NCBI GenBank assembly: GCA_021204085.1
Contig: JAJPZY010000106.1
Span: 1 to 49,231 of the forward strand
Direction of reading: 5' to 3'
Length of the DNA stretch: 49,231 nt
Source of the DNA: Clostridiales bacterium
GTDB lineage: Bacteria > Bacillota > Clostridia > Lachnospirales > Lachnospiraceae
The notes under the pieces are model-generated. The model did no database searches. It worked only from the letters and a program-made list of their open reading frames with translations, and was not told the DNA's origin. Position 1 is the first letter of the stretch. Each line of letters begins with the position of its first letter. Positions 32,348-42,174 of this stretch are shown one piece after another. The position numbers and the translations under genes were made by a program.

Positions 32348-34895
32348 AAGACTGGTCTGTTTGCCTGTATTGTCATTTCTCTTCGGAATTATTCTTTATG
32401 TCAGAAAAGAAGATGTCTGGTGGGCGCTGCTTATTGTCCTTGGCATGTCGCTGGCGTTCCTTCTTCTTACCGGAAGGAACAGAACGGAGGTGATAATTGC
32501 CGCTTTGCTTTCGGCGGTTACTGCCTGCACAGCATTTTTTCTTTGCAGATATCAGGATCTAAGCTATCTGCAGGTTCAGAAAGAGATTACATATGGGGCA
32601 GATACAGAAATTTGTGGTACTATATATCAGAAAGAGTGTAAATCTGACAGTTATCTTTATTATCTGAGAACAGAATATAAAAAAGTTCTTATCTATTATG
32701 AAACAGATGAGATTCCTATCGGTTCTTCGGTGATGGTATGCGGGGAGGCGGAAGCATTTTCCCATGCGGTCAATGACGGGAATTTTGATCTGGCTGATTA
32801 TTATCAATACAAAAACATTTCATTTCGTATTTTTCCAGATACGATTTCCATTCAAAATGAACCGGAGTTCAGTTTCCGGGAATGCCTGTATCAGGTACAA
32901 AAAAGAATATCGGCTGTGTTCGACGCGGAACTGAATGAATATGATGCGGGCGTTCTTTCAACGCTGGTAACCGGCAATAAGGGTTTGCTGGATCAGGAAG
33001 TGAAAGACCTGTATCAGGATGCCGGCATTTCTCATATTCTGGCGATTTCGGGCATGCATATTTCTATATTGGGCATGGGAATTTTTCGGTTTTTACGAAA
33101 GCTTCGCTGGCCGTATCCGGCGGCAGCCGGAGTCGGAAGTATGGCTGTTCTGTGTTTTGTGATCATGAGCGGCATGGGTGTTTCTGCACGGCGTGCGCTG
33201 ATTATGTACCTGATTCTGATGGGAGCGGAAGTTCTGGGGAGAGCGTATGATATGCTGAATGCGCTGGCTTTGGCCGCACTGGTAATTTTGGCTGCAAACC
33301 CTATGGAACTGTATCAGAGTGGTTTTGAATTTTCCTTCCTGGCAATGGCGGCGATTGTGCTCTCCGAAAGAGTGATGGCGAAATTTCGGGAAGAACAAGT
33401 TGAGAAAGAGGGAAGAGTTCGTTTTTCAAAATGTAAGCGTAAGGAGAAGCATACAGGAACGAAAAATGATGTGGTAAAAGGAGAGAAAATTGGAACAAAG
33501 ATAAAGGGAAAGCTGGTGGAAAATCTCCTGTTCGGGGCGTTCCTGCAATTATTTCTTATGCCGCTTACCGCATGGTTATATTATGAAGTGCCAATCTATG
33601 CGTTATTTTTAAACCTGTTGGTGATTCCGCTGTGCAGTTGGCTGTTGGGATTCGGTCTGCTCGGCGGTATCACGGGATTATTTTGGCCGAGACTTTCCAA
33701 GTGGATTCTGGTCGTCTGTCATTTCATTCTCCTGCTTTATAAGAAAGCGATCGGTCTGGTAAGCCTGCTGCCGTGCAGCGAGGTGATTACGGGGAAACCG
33801 TTGGTATGGGTGATGCTGTTATATTATGGAATACTGGTGAGTGCCTGTTTGTGGTATCTGTATGAAAAGGAATTCCGGGAGGAACGTACGTATCTTTTGA
33901 AGAAGATGCGTAAAATTTTAACATGTGATGACAGGAGGCAGACATTGTCGAAACGGGAGGTAAAGTCAGAAAACAGGAATCAAAAGGAGAATTTCAGGAA
34001 AAGTGAATGTTGTATATTTGGGAACCGAAAAAGGGATTTTCCAATTTCCTGTGTTGTCAGGATTTACAGGCTGATTCCCATATTCATTTTGGCCTGGATT
34101 CTTTTTATACCAAAGAGGGAGGCCTGCACGATTTCTTTTCTCGACGTTGGACAGGGAGACGGTATCTACCTGACAGATGGTGCAGGGACACATGTCATGA
34201 TTGACGAAGGGAGCAGTTCCGTAAATGAGGTGGGTGAGTATCGAATTGAGCCGTTTCTGAAATATCATGGTGTGCGAAAAGTGGATGTCTGGATTTTGAC
34301 ACACTCCGATTCCGATCATTATTTCGGATTACTGGAATTGCTGGAGGATGGTTACCCGGTGGAGTATCTCCTGTTTTCACAATCTATGCCCCGGGATGAG
34401 ACCTGGGAATCTCTTACAACGGCGGCTGCAGAGAACGGTACGGAGATTGTTTACGTGGAGGCGAGAGACGCGATTCGCCTTAGCGACTGTGACATGACAT
34501 GCATCTATCCGACTGCGGAGGACACCAGTGAGGATAGCAATGATTTATCACAGGTATGGCTGTTTGAAAAAGACGAGATGTCGATTCTTTTCACCGGAGA
34601 TCTTGGGGAGGAGCAGGAGCAGCTGCTTCTGGAGCGGGGGCTTCTTGGCGATGTTGATGTGCTGAAGGTCGCTCATCATGGTTCCAAATACTCTTCCTGT
34701 GAAGAGTTCCTGAAGGCGGTGTCGCCGGAGTATGCTGTTATTTCATGCGGAGAAGGAAACAGCTACGGCCACCCGCACGCGGAGACTCTGGAACGGCTGG
34801 GAGAGGTCGGGTGCGACATTTTGCAGACACAGGAGAGCGGACAGATTACGTTTTCCTGCGAGCGCGGAGTGTGGAGATTGAATATGTATCAATAA
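32331..34895 (+). CDS. comEC: ComEC/Rec2-family DNA uptake channel
   Basis: The 854-residue protein has an N-terminal pair of membrane helices, a soluble OB-like region, the Competence membrane domain (ISHILAISGMHISILGMGIF near residue 240) with multiple helices, and a C-terminal metallo-beta-lactamase domain (FLDVGQGDGIYLTDG, THSDSDHYFG, VAHHGSKYS). It carries single-stranded DNA across the membrane. A charged lysine-rich loop (about 355-395) and a second one (about 525-575) flank the helices and are longer than usual. The start TTG 32331 follows AAGGAGGGG and overlaps the lipoprotein gene. Together with the ComEA-like gene it implies natural competence or a remnant of it. Confidence 0.93.
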   Translation: MILENKRLVCLPVLSFLFGIILYVRKEDVWWALLIVLGMSLAFLLLTGRNRTEVIIAALLSAVTACTAFFLCRYQDLSYLQVQKEITYGADTEICGTIYQKECKSDSYLYYLRTEYKKVLIYYETDEIPIGSSVMVCGEAEAFSHAVNDGNFDLADYYQYKNISFRIFPDTISIQNEPEFSFRECLYQVQKRISAVFDAELNEYDAGVLSTLVTGNKGLLDQEVKDLYQDAGISHILAISGMHISILGMGIFRFLRKLRWPYPAAAGVGSMAVLCFVIMSGMGVSARRALIMYLILMGAEVLGRAYDMLNALALAALVILAANPMELYQSGFEFSFLAMAAIVLSERVMAKFREEQVEKEGRVRFSKCKRKEKHTGTKNDVVKGEKIGTKIKGKLVENLLFGAFLQLFLMPLTAWLYYEVPIYALFLNLLVIPLCSWLLGFGLLGGITGLFWPRLSKWILVVCHFILLLYKKAIGLVSLLPCSEVITGKPLVWVMLLYYGILVSACLWYLYEKEFREERTYLLKKMRKILTCDDRRQTLSKREVKSENRNQKENFRKSECCIFGNRKRDFPISCVVRIYRLIPIFILAWILFIPKREACTISFLDVGQGDGIYLTDGAGTHVMIDEGSSSVNEVGEYRIEPFLKYHGVRKVDVWILTHSDSDHYFGLLELLEDGYPVEYLLFSQSMPRDETWESLTTAAAENGTEIVYVEARDAIRLSDCDMTCIYPTAEDTSEDSNDLSQVWLFEKDEMSILFTGDLGEEQEQLLLERGLLGDVDVLKVAHHGSKYSSCEEFLKAVSPEYAVISCGEGNSYGHPHAETLERLGEVGCDILQTQESGQITFSCERGVWRLNMYQ

Positions 34896-34924
34896 AAATC
34901 TTGTAGTTTGGCAATTCGCTGTTG

Positions 34925-34952
34925 TATAATGGTTTTCATGAAAACCATTATA
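34925..34952. promoter_or_regulatory. Perfect 28-bp palindrome across the holA -10 box and start codon
   Basis: The left half is TATAATGGTTTTCA and the right half its exact complement. The left end is a perfect -10 box, with TTGTAG 18 bases upstream (34901-34906) as a possible -35. The holA ATG (34938) is at the centre. No ribosome site precedes that ATG, and the predicted transcription start coincides with it, so a leaderless message is likely. Confidence 0.7.
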
Positions 34953-35915
34953 GAAGATATCAAAACCAGACAATTTAAGCATGTTTACCTTCTTTACGGG
35001 GAGGAGACTTATCTTCTGCATCAATACCGGGACAAGTTGCGTGACGCCCTGTCCGATGGGGACGATACGATGAACACCGCTTTTTTTTGGGGGAAAGCCA
35101 TTGACCCGAAGCAGCTGATTGACCTGGCGGAAACCATGCCTTTTTTTGCAGATCATCGATGCATCTTTATTGACGGAAGCGGATTTTTTAAAAAAGCGCC
35201 GGAGGAACTGGTTTCCTATATGGAAGAAATTCCGGAGAGCACGTATTTTGTCTTTGCGGAAACAGAAGTAGATAAACGAAACAAGTTGTTTAAGCAGGTA
35301 AAAAAAATCGGCCGTGCGGTGGAATTTCAGAGGCAAAAAGAAAATGTGCTGATGCAGTGGATTCTCGGCCGTTTGAAAAAAGAGGGGAAGAAGATTACCC
35401 GCCCGGTGATGGAACTGTTCTTAAGTAAGACCGGAGACGATATGGAGGTGATTGACCGGGAACTGGAAAAACTGCTCTGCTATTGTATGGATCAGGATGT
35501 GATCGGTGCAGAGGATGTAGAAGCGGTCTGTGTTAACCCGGTTTCAAACCGCATTTTTGAAATGGTAGATGCGATTGCCGGAAAACAGCAGAGGCGGGCT
35601 TTGGAATTATATGATGATCTCCTGATGCTGAAAGAGGCGCCCATGCGGATTCTTTTTCTGGTGACAAGGCAATTTCAGATTCTGATGCAGCTAAAAGAGC
35701 TGGCAGACCGGGGTTTTGACTACAGGGATATGGCAGAGAAGGCGGGTGTGCCGGAGTTTGCTGTTCGTAAATATGTCGGTCAGGCGAGAAGGTTTTCTGC
35801 AGGCCAGCTTCGCGCAGCTGTGCAGGACGGTGTACAGACAGAGGAAGAGATTAAGACCGGTCAGATTACAGACCGTCTTGCTGTGGAGTTGTATATTATC
35901 CGATACAGCAGTTAA
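34938..35915 (+). CDS. holA: DNA polymerase III delta subunit
   Basis: The 325-residue protein matches HolA/YqeN: it opens MKTIIEDIKTRQFKHVYLLYGEETYLL, has RPVMELFLSKTGDDMEVIDRELEKL in the middle and the C-terminal collar domain ending TDRLAVELYIIRYS. It is the clamp-loader wrench that opens the beta clamp. Its position between comEC and rpsT is conserved in Firmicutes. Two in-frame ATG codons (34929, 34938) exist, neither with a Shine-Dalgarno; 34938 is favoured by family length and by the promoter position. The start codon lies in a perfect palindrome. Confidence 0.93.
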   Translation: MKTIIEDIKTRQFKHVYLLYGEETYLLHQYRDKLRDALSDGDDTMNTAFFWGKAIDPKQLIDLAETMPFFADHRCIFIDGSGFFKKAPEELVSYMEEIPESTYFVFAETEVDKRNKLFKQVKKIGRAVEFQRQKENVLMQWILGRLKKEGKKITRPVMELFLSKTGDDMEVIDRELEKLLCYCMDQDVIGAEDVEAVCVNPVSNRIFEMVDAIAGKQQRRALELYDDLLMLKEAPMRILFLVTRQFQILMQLKELADRGFDYRDMAEKAGVPEFAVRKYVGQARRFSAGQLRAAVQDGVQTEEEIKTGQITDRLAVELYIIRYSS

Positions 35916-35996
35916 GATATCCTGTCAATATTTTCATAATATTATAGGAAAACCAATACTTTAACACATTACAACAAGGTGTTTCTGTGACATAAA

Positions 35997-36032
35997 AAAC
36001 CCCCGCAGGATGACGGTCTGCAGGGGTTTGAA
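35997..36032 (-). terminator. rpsT terminator
   Basis: AAACCCCCGCAG and CTGCAGGGGTTT pair with one mismatch. Read leftward the stem ends in seven T; read rightward it may also serve holA. Confidence 0.85.
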
Positions 36033-36056
36033 AATTCGTTCATATAAAATCAAAAA

Positions 36057-36320
36057 CTACGCGATACTGTTTACCATCTTAGCTAAGCGGGCAACTTTCC
36101 GGGAAGCATTATTCTTATGGTAAACGCCTTTGGACGCAGCTTTGTTGATTTTAGAAGTAGCGGCGGTCAGGGCTGCCTCGGCGGCCTCTTTATCATTTGC
36201 TGCAACGGCTGCTTCTACCTTTTTAATGGAAGTCTTCACCGCAGAACGGATGGCCTTATTGCGGTCTGTTCTGTTCTGAGCAACTAAAATCCTTTTCTTT
36301 GCTGATTTAATATTAGCCAA
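36057..36320 (-). CDS. rpsT: 30S ribosomal protein S20
   Basis: The 87-residue basic protein is S20, with ANIKSAKKRILVAQNRTDRNKAIRSAVKT and the C-terminal KASRKVARLAKMVN-type helix. S20 binds 16S rRNA early in assembly. The start is TTG (36318-36320), six bases after GGGGAGGTG; a TTG or other weak start codon is a known feature linked to S20 autoregulation in other bacteria. A perfect consensus promoter lies upstream. Confidence 0.97.
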   Translation of the reverse strand: MANIKSAKKRILVAQNRTDRNKAIRSAVKTSIKKVEAAVAANDKEAAEAALTAATSKINKAASKGVYHKNNASRKVARLAKMVNSIA

Positions 36321-36404
36321 TCTGTACACCTCCCCTGCAAGAGAATAATCATAATCGTTTCATTAAAGCCGGACACGGACGTTCTAATGCAAACATACTA
36401 ATGT

Positions 36405-36433
36405 ATTATAAGGCGGAGGGGGAGAATTGTCAA
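36405..36433 (-). promoter_or_regulatory. rpsT promoter, perfect consensus
   Basis: On the minus strand TTGACA (36428-36433) and TATAAT (36405-36410) are separated by exactly 17 bases. The leader is about 80 bases. Confidence 0.92.
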
Positions 36434-36499
36434 TAGTGATTCCGCAAAATTTTATGGAATTCTTCTGCCGCATTTTGTTATATTGTATGAATTTTGAAC

Positions 36500-36506
36500 C
36501 ATACTA
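36500..36506 (+). promoter_or_regulatory. Possible sigma-G/F -10 element of gpr
   Basis: CATACTA fits the forespore sigma-G -10 consensus and lies 26 bases before gpr. The -35 side (TTATA at 36478-36482) is a poor match. Confidence 0.35.
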
Positions 36507-36532
36507 TCCCTGTAAAAAGGAGTGTGGAATCT

Positions 36533-37492
36533 ATGTTTGATGTAAGAACTGATCTGGCAGTAGAGGAGACGGAGCGGGTTTGCGGTCAGCAGGGACTGTC
36601 TCACGGAATCTCTGTTCATGAAGAAGAGTATGAGAACGAGTGCATAAAAGTTACAACCGTTTGCATTGAAACGGAAAATGCAGGAAAGTCTTTGGGAAAA
36701 CCGAAGGGAACTTATATTACGCTGGAAGCACCGCGGATGGCAGAGGAGGCGGCAGATTATCACCGGGAGATTTCCGAAAAAATAGCGGAATTACTGCATC
36801 GGCTGATTCCGGAGAAAAAAGAGGTGCAGACGGTTCTGGCGGCCGGGTTGGGAAATCGCAGTGTGACGCCGGACGCATTGGGTCCGCAGGTGGTGGATAA
36901 TCTGTGTATTACCAGACATATTCTGAAGGAGTACGGTAATCTGGCCTTTGAAGGCGGAGATGTTACCTCGCTTTGTGCGGTTGCCCCGGGGGTTATGGCT
37001 CAGACAGGTATGGAAACAAGGGAGATTCTTGCTGGTGTGATTCGTCAGGTAAAGCCGGATTATCTGATTGCAATTGACTCGCTTGTGGCCAGAAGCCTGA
37101 AACGGCTCTGCCGGACGATACAGATTACAGATACCGGTGTTTGCCCGGGCTCGGGTATCGGAAACTATCGGCACAGCCTTACGGAAAAATCTTTGGGGGT
37201 GCCCGTTATTGTGATTGGGATTCCGACGGTTGTGGAGGCTGCAACGATCATTCAGGATTCGATTGGAGATTTCCTTCACGAAATATCCGCAGATAATGCA
37301 ACGGCGGAGCGAGACGGTTCCGGGAAAAAGCTGGAGGAGATTCAACATCTGGAACTGACCAGGAAAATTCTGCCCCCTCAGTTAAACCAGATGTTTGTCA
37401 CATCAAAGGATATTGATGCCCAGATCAAACAGATGAGTTATATGATTTCGGAGGGAATCAATATTACGCTTGGCAGTTTGACTGCCGTATAG
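36533..37492 (+). CDS. gpr: Germination protease GPR
   Basis: The 319-residue zymogen degrades small acid-soluble spore proteins on germination. It starts MFDVRTDLAVEE, where the prodomain and auto-cleavage site lie, and contains AAGLGNRSVTPDALGPQ, the PDYLIAIDSLVARSL block and CPGSGIGN. ATG 36533 follows AAAAAGGAG. The order rpsT-gpr-spoIIP is conserved in spore formers. Expression in the forespore is expected. Confidence 0.97.
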   Translation: MFDVRTDLAVEETERVCGQQGLSHGISVHEEEYENECIKVTTVCIETENAGKSLGKPKGTYITLEAPRMAEEAADYHREISEKIAELLHRLIPEKKEVQTVLAAGLGNRSVTPDALGPQVVDNLCITRHILKEYGNLAFEGGDVTSLCAVAPGVMAQTGMETREILAGVIRQVKPDYLIAIDSLVARSLKRLCRTIQITDTGVCPGSGIGNYRHSLTEKSLGVPVIVIGIPTVVEAATIIQDSIGDFLHEISADNATAERDGSGKKLEEIQHLELTRKILPPQLNQMFVTSKDIDAQIKQMSYMISEGINITLGSLTAV

Positions 37493-37589
37493 GCTGTGAT
37501 CATACATGATTATGAGAATTACACAGTTATGGTTTTTGCCGGTATTTGTATTTTGAGCATAAGTTCGGAGAAAGCTTCATATCTTAGAT

Positions 37590-38765
37590 ATGGGGCGTTT
37601 CAAAGCGATGATGCGAGTGACAAAAAGACGGCGGAAAAGAGAAAGATACGTAAAGGTGAGAATTACTTTTTTGATGGGAATTCTTATCCTGCTACCGGCT
37701 ATCCTTTTTTTTAATTCATTACGCAGCGGATTAGAAACAAGAAAACTGAGTTATCAGCTCTGCAGCATGATACTGCGGCAGATTTCGCCGAATCTTTATG
37801 AGGAGGCAGCGGTGGAGTATTATGAGGATTCAGAGGAACTCTATGAAACCCGGTCGGAAAGCAGTCTGACCTACGAAAAGATCCTGGAGCAGAATGTGTC
37901 TGCGGGTGAAAATGGATCGGCTGACGATGTGGCGGATGAGGCGGCTGCCGGGAAAGCTGAAGATAATGCGGATGAGGAGGAGAGCAGTGCTAATACTGTC
38001 GCAGCGGTATCGCTGGAAAAACTGAATGATTTTGACTATCTGATTCAAAATTTTTATACCGTGGACAGCACGACGACGATCAACAGTTCACAGCTGAATG
38101 CGGCGGAATTGCTGGCAATTGACTGCAGTGTTTCTGAAAATGCCGGTGAGGAACCGCAAATCTTGATTTATCATACACATGCCTCTGAGGGATATAGTGA
38201 TTCCGTGGAAAACGATTACTCCACAACGGTGGTCGGAGTAGGTGCGTACCTGACGGAAATTCTGGAGGATACATATGGGTATTCCGTCCTCCATGATATC
38301 GGTGTCTATGACAGCGACCGGGATCGGGCTTACAGTGTGGCAAAGCCGTACATAGAGAAAATTCTGGAGGATAATCCTTCTATTGAGGTGGTGATTGACC
38401 TGCATCGGGACGGCGTTTCGAGCGGGACGCGGCTGGTCACGGAGCAGGAGGGTGTGCAGATGGCGCAGATTATGTTTTTTAACGGGTTGAGCCGCACAAC
38501 CGCCATGGGAGATATCGAATATCTGGAAAATCCTTATATTACGGAGAATCTTGCGTTTTCCCTGCAGATACAGATTGCGGCAAAGGAACTTTATCCGGAT
38601 TTTGCACGAAAAATTTATCTGAAAGGATACCGATATAATATGCATTTGATGCCGAAATCTCTTCTGATCGAGGTGGGTGCGCAGACTAACACGTTGGAGG
38701 AGGCCATGAATGCCATGGAGCCGCTGGCAGAGATCCTGGACCGGGTGTTGTCTGCGGATGAATGA
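37590..38765 (+). CDS. spoIIP: Stage II sporulation protein P (peptidoglycan amidase/endopeptidase)
   Basis: The protein of about 391 residues has a basic N-terminus, one membrane helix (about 27-45), a long acidic linker and the SpoIIP catalytic domain with ILIYHTHASEGY, VVIDLHRDG and LIEVGAQTNTLEEA. With SpoIID and SpoIIM it thins septal peptidoglycan to drive engulfment. The start is uncertain: ATG 37590 has GGAGAAAG 14 bases away, and ATG 37608 or 37611 are alternatives that keep the membrane helix. Confidence 0.93.
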   Translation: MGRFKAMMRVTKRRRKRERYVKVRITFLMGILILLPAILFFNSLRSGLETRKLSYQLCSMILRQISPNLYEEAAVEYYEDSEELYETRSESSLTYEKILEQNVSAGENGSADDVADEAAAGKAEDNADEEESSANTVAAVSLEKLNDFDYLIQNFYTVDSTTTINSSQLNAAELLAIDCSVSENAGEEPQILIYHTHASEGYSDSVENDYSTTVVGVGAYLTEILEDTYGYSVLHDIGVYDSDRDRAYSVAKPYIEKILEDNPSIEVVIDLHRDGVSSGTRLVTEQEGVQMAQIMFFNGLSRTTAMGDIEYLENPYITENLAFSLQIQIAAKELYPDFARKIYLKGYRYNMHLMPKSLLIEVGAQTNTLEEAMNAMEPLAEILDRVLSADE

Positions 38766-38846
38766 TGCATCCATGAATCCGTGAAACGAAGTCACAGGCA
38801 GTTGCCCGGGTGATCCATAAAGCAGCAGCGCTTCCCGGAAAACATA

Positions 38847-38874
38847 TTGAAAATAAGGCGCAATCTGGTATAAT
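38847..38874 (+). promoter_or_regulatory. lepA promoter
   Basis: TTGAAA (38847-38852) and perfect TATAAT (38869-38874) are 16 bases apart with an extended -10 TGG. The leader contains a hairpin AAAGCA..TCAT/ATGA..TGCTTT (38895-38926) followed by only four T. Confidence 0.8.
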
Positions 38875-38931
38875 TAATTCGGAGACTGCTGAATAAAGCA
38901 TTTCATTATTTATTATGAGGTGCTTTTGCTA

Positions 38932-38955
38932 TGAAAGTCCAAGAAGCGGATAAGA
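38932..38955 (+). repeat. 24-base repeat tag in the lepA leader
   Basis: ATGAAAG, one variable base, CCAAGAAGCGGATAAG matches 23173-23196 at 23 of 24 positions. It lies 25 bases before the lepA start. Confidence 0.6.
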
Positions 38956-38979
38956 TACTATGAAGTGAGGAAATATATT

Positions 38980-40788
38980 TTGACAGACCAGAGTAATATC
39001 AGAAATTTTTGTATTATAGCGCATATTGATCACGGAAAGTCCACCCTTGCAGATCGGATTATTGAGATAACGGGACTGCTGACCAGCAGAGAGATGCAGG
39101 CGCAGGTTCTGGATAATATGGATCTGGAGCGGGAGAGAGGCATTACGATCAAGGCACAGACTGTCCGCATCATTTATCAGGCGAAGGACGGGGAGGAGTA
39201 TATCTTTAATCTGATTGATACGCCCGGTCATGTGGATTTTAACTATGAGGTATCACGGAGTCTGGCGGCCTGCGACGGCGCGATTCTGGTCGTAGACGCG
39301 GCACAGGGGATTGAAGCACAGACGCTGGCGAATGTGTATCTGGCGCTTGATCATGATCTGGATGTCATGCCGGTAATTAATAAGATTGATCTGCCGAGCG
39401 CGGATCCGGATCGTGTTGTAAATGAAATTGAGGATGTGATCGGCATTGAAGCACAGGATGCACCGAGGATTTCTGCAAAAACCGGTCAGAATGTGGAGGA
39501 AGTATTAGAACAGATTGTAAAAAAAATCCCGGCTCCGGGAGGAGATCCGTCTGCGCCGCTTCAGGCGCTGATTTTTGATTCGGTTTATGATTCTTATAAA
39601 GGTGTGATCGTTTTTTGCCGGATTATGGAGGGCACAGTGCGGACAGGCACATCCATCCGTATGATGGCGACCGGCGCGTCGGCAGATGTTGTGGAGGTTG
39701 GATATTTCGGCCCCGGACAGTTTATTCCCTGTGAGGAGCTTTCTGCCGGCATGGTCGGATATATCACGGCGAGTATCAAAAATGTCCGTGATACCCGTGT
39801 GGGCGATACAATCACGAACAGGCTTACGCCCTGCAGTGAGCCCCTTCCCGGTTATAAAAAGGTAAATCCCATGGTGTACTGCGGCATGTATCCTGCGGAC
39901 GGAGCAAAGTATCCGGATTTGCGGGATGCCTTAGAAAAGCTGCAGTTAAATGATGCATCGCTGTTTTTTGAACCGGAGACATCCATCGCTTTGGGCTTTG
40001 GGTTCCGCTGCGGATTCTTAGGACTTTTGCATCTGGAGATTATTCAGGAACGGCTGGAGCGGGAATACAATCTTGATCTGGTAACGACGGCGCCCAGCGT
40101 GGTCTACCGTGTGTATAAGACGGACGGGACGATGATCGAACTGACGAACCCGTCGAATCTGCCGGAACCGACACAGATTGAATATATGGAGGAGCCCATG
40201 GTCAGCGCGGAGATCATGGTGACCAGCGAGTATATCGGTGCGATCATGGATCTCTGCCAGGAGCGCCGGGGCACTTATATCAGCATGGAGTACATGGAGG
40301 AGACCCGCGCGCTTTTGAAATATGACCTTCCCTTAAATGAGATTATTTATGACTTTTTTGATGCCTTAAAGTCCCGTTCCAGAGGATATGCGTCTTTTGA
40401 TTATGAGTTGAAGGGCTATGCCAGATCAGAGCTGGTAAAGCTGGATATCCTGATCAATCACGAAGAGGTGGACGCGCTTTCCTTTATCGTCTTTGCCGGG
40501 AGCGCGTATGAGCGCGGGCGCAAGATGTGCGAGAAGCTGAAAGCGGAGATTCCGAGACACCTTTTTGAAATCCCGATTCAGGCGGCGGTTGGAGGAAAGA
40601 TCATCGCCAGAGAGACGGTAAAAGCCATGCGCAAGGATGTTCTGGCGAAGTGCTACGGGGGCGATATTTCCCGTAAGAAAAAGCTTCTGGAAAAGCAAAA
40701 GGAGGGAAAGAAGCGGATGCGCCAGATCGGTAATGTGGAAATTCCGCAGAAGGCTTTTATGAGTGTGCTGAAGCTGGACGATAACTGA
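38980..40788 (+). CDS. lepA: Elongation factor 4
   Basis: The 602-residue translational GTPase has G1 [10 protein letters not shown]2 RGITIKAQ, G3 DTPGH, G4 NKID and the LepA-specific C-terminal domain with [21 protein letters not shown]. It back-translocates or assists ribosomes under stress and helps assembly of the small subunit. The TTG at 38980 was chosen because GAGGAAA is nine bases away; a GTG at 38965 would overlap that site. Location before hemW is conserved in Firmicutes. Confidence 0.96.
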   Translation: MTDQSNIRNFCIIAHIDHGKSTLADRIIEITGLLTSREMQAQVLDNMDLERERGITIKAQTVRIIYQAKDGEEYIFNLIDTPGHVDFNYEVSRSLAACDGAILVVDAAQGIEAQTLANVYLALDHDLDVMPVINKIDLPSADPDRVVNEIEDVIGIEAQDAPRISAKTGQNVEEVLEQIVKKIPAPGGDPSAPLQALIFDSVYDSYKGVIVFCRIMEGTVRTGTSIRMMATGASADVVEVGYFGPGQFIPCEELSAGMVGYITASIKNVRDTRVGDTITNRLTPCSEPLPGYKKVNPMVYCGMYPADGAKYPDLRDALEKLQLNDASLFFEPETSIALGFGFRCGFLGLLHLEIIQERLEREYNLDLVTTAPSVVYRVYKTDGTMIELTNPSNLPEPTQIEYMEEPMVSAEIMVTSEYIGAIMDLCQERRGTYISMEYMEETRALLKYDLPLNEIIYDFFDALKSRSRGYASFDYELKGYARSELVKLDILINHEEVDALSFIVFAGSAYERGRKMCEKLKAEIPRHLFEIPIQAAVGGKIIARETVKAMRKDVLAKCYGGDISRKKKLLEKQKEGKKRMRQIGNVEIPQKAFMSVLKLDDN

Positions 40789-40927
40789 TACAGAGTTCAT
40801 ATATTTTCCTGTCACTAATGCGGCCGCGCCCGGCGCGAGAATGCATGGGACGCATTTTTCGAATGATTACGTAATTCAGCCAGGGGTGCTGTGGCCGGGA
40901 AGGCAGAAAAAAGAGGGGGATACGATT

Positions 40928-42079
40928 GTGCGTGATCTGGAATTGTATGTACATATTCCTTTTTGTGTGAAAAAATGTGAATATTGTGATTTCCTGTCAG
41001 CTCCGGCGGCACCATCGATACAGAGTGCCTATGTTGACCGGTTGGTGGAGGAAATCTGTACGCTGGCGCCGGAGTACACGGACTGTCAGGTCTCGAGTGT
41101 TTTTATCGGCGGCGGAACGCCGTCCATTCTGGAACCGATTCAGATTGCGCGGATTATGGGGGCGATATCCGGAGGGTTCCATATGCAAAAAGATGCCGAA
41201 ATTACGATGGAATGCAATCCGGGCACGCTGAACGGAGAAAATACAAGGGCGTTTTATGCGCTTGGGATTAACCGTTTGAGCATCGGCCTTCAGTCCGCAA
41301 AAGAAAAGGAATTAAAGCTTTTGGGCCGGATTCACTCCTATGATGATTTTCTGAAAAGCTTTGACGAGGCGAGGAAGGCCGGCTTTACTAATATAAACGT
41401 GGATCTGATGTCTGCGCTGCCCTGCCAGACGGTAAAAAGCTGGGAAGATACTTTGCGGCAGGTGACGATGCTGAAGCCAGAGCACATCTCCGCGTACAGT
41501 CTGATCATTGAGGAGGGAACGCCGTTTTATCTGCGGTTTCATGAGGATGAAGCGGTACGGGAGCGGGGAGGACGGCCGTTGTTTCTTCCATCGGAAGAGG
41601 ATGAGCGCAGGATGTATGAGATAACGGAAGAAATTCTGTCTTCACGAGGATATCAGAAATATGAGATTTCCAATTATGCGCGGCCGGGATATGAGTGCCG
41701 GCATAATATCGGATACTGGACCGGGAAGGAATATCTGGGTCTGGGTCTGGGTTCCTCTTCATTGATGAAACATGTCCGTTTTAAAAATACTTCCGTGCTT
41801 CAGGAATATATGGACATGCCCTTTGCCCGATGTGAAGAGGAGCCGCTTGATCAAAAGGAACAGATGGAAGAGTTTATGTTTCTCGGCCTTCGGATGACGA
41901 AAGGGATTTCCCGCCGGAAGTTCTCCGGACGTTTTCAGAAGGAGCTGGAGAGCATTTACGGGCCGGTGATTCAGAAGCTCGAGCAGGAAGGGCTGATCGC
42001 GCAGAGCGAGGGACGCATTTTTCTGACGCCCAGAGGCGTGGATGTAAGTAATGTAGTGTTTGAGGAGTTTTTGCTGTAA
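40928..42079 (+). CDS. hemW: HemW-type radical SAM protein (heme chaperone family)
   Basis: The 383-residue protein has the radical SAM motif HIPFCVKKCEYCDF (Cys13, Cys17, Cys20), the IGGGTPS motif and the C-terminal HemN domain (GLRMTKGISRRKF). The length and position after lepA fit HemW rather than the coproporphyrinogen dehydrogenase HemN. HemW inserts or carries heme in other bacteria. The start GTG 40928 follows AAGAGGGGG by eight bases; ATG 40841 lacks a ribosome site. Confidence 0.93.
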   Translation: MRDLELYVHIPFCVKKCEYCDFLSAPAAPSIQSAYVDRLVEEICTLAPEYTDCQVSSVFIGGGTPSILEPIQIARIMGAISGGFHMQKDAEITMECNPGTLNGENTRAFYALGINRLSIGLQSAKEKELKLLGRIHSYDDFLKSFDEARKAGFTNINVDLMSALPCQTVKSWEDTLRQVTMLKPEHISAYSLIIEEGTPFYLRFHEDEAVRERGGRPLFLPSEEDERRMYEITEEILSSRGYQKYEISNYARPGYECRHNIGYWTGKEYLGLGLGSSSLMKHVRFKNTSVLQEYMDMPFARCEEEPLDQKEQMEEFMFLGLRMTKGISRRKFSGRFQKELESIYGPVIQKLEQEGLIAQSEGRIFLTPRGVDVSNVVFEEFLL

Positions 42080-42102
42080 AGAAGAACATCTTTGATTTCA
42101 CG

Positions 42103-42131
42103 TTGACGAATGAATGAAAAAAGCTTACAAT
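42103..42131 (+). promoter_or_regulatory. Promoter of the LVIVD-propeller gene
   Basis: TTGACG (42103-42108) and TACAAT (42126-42131) are exactly 17 bases apart. A leader of about 37 bases ends in a strong AAGGAGG site. Confidence 0.8.
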
Positions 42132-42174
42132 AGCATTATGTAAAATATAAAATATAAGAAGGAGGTATTTTACT

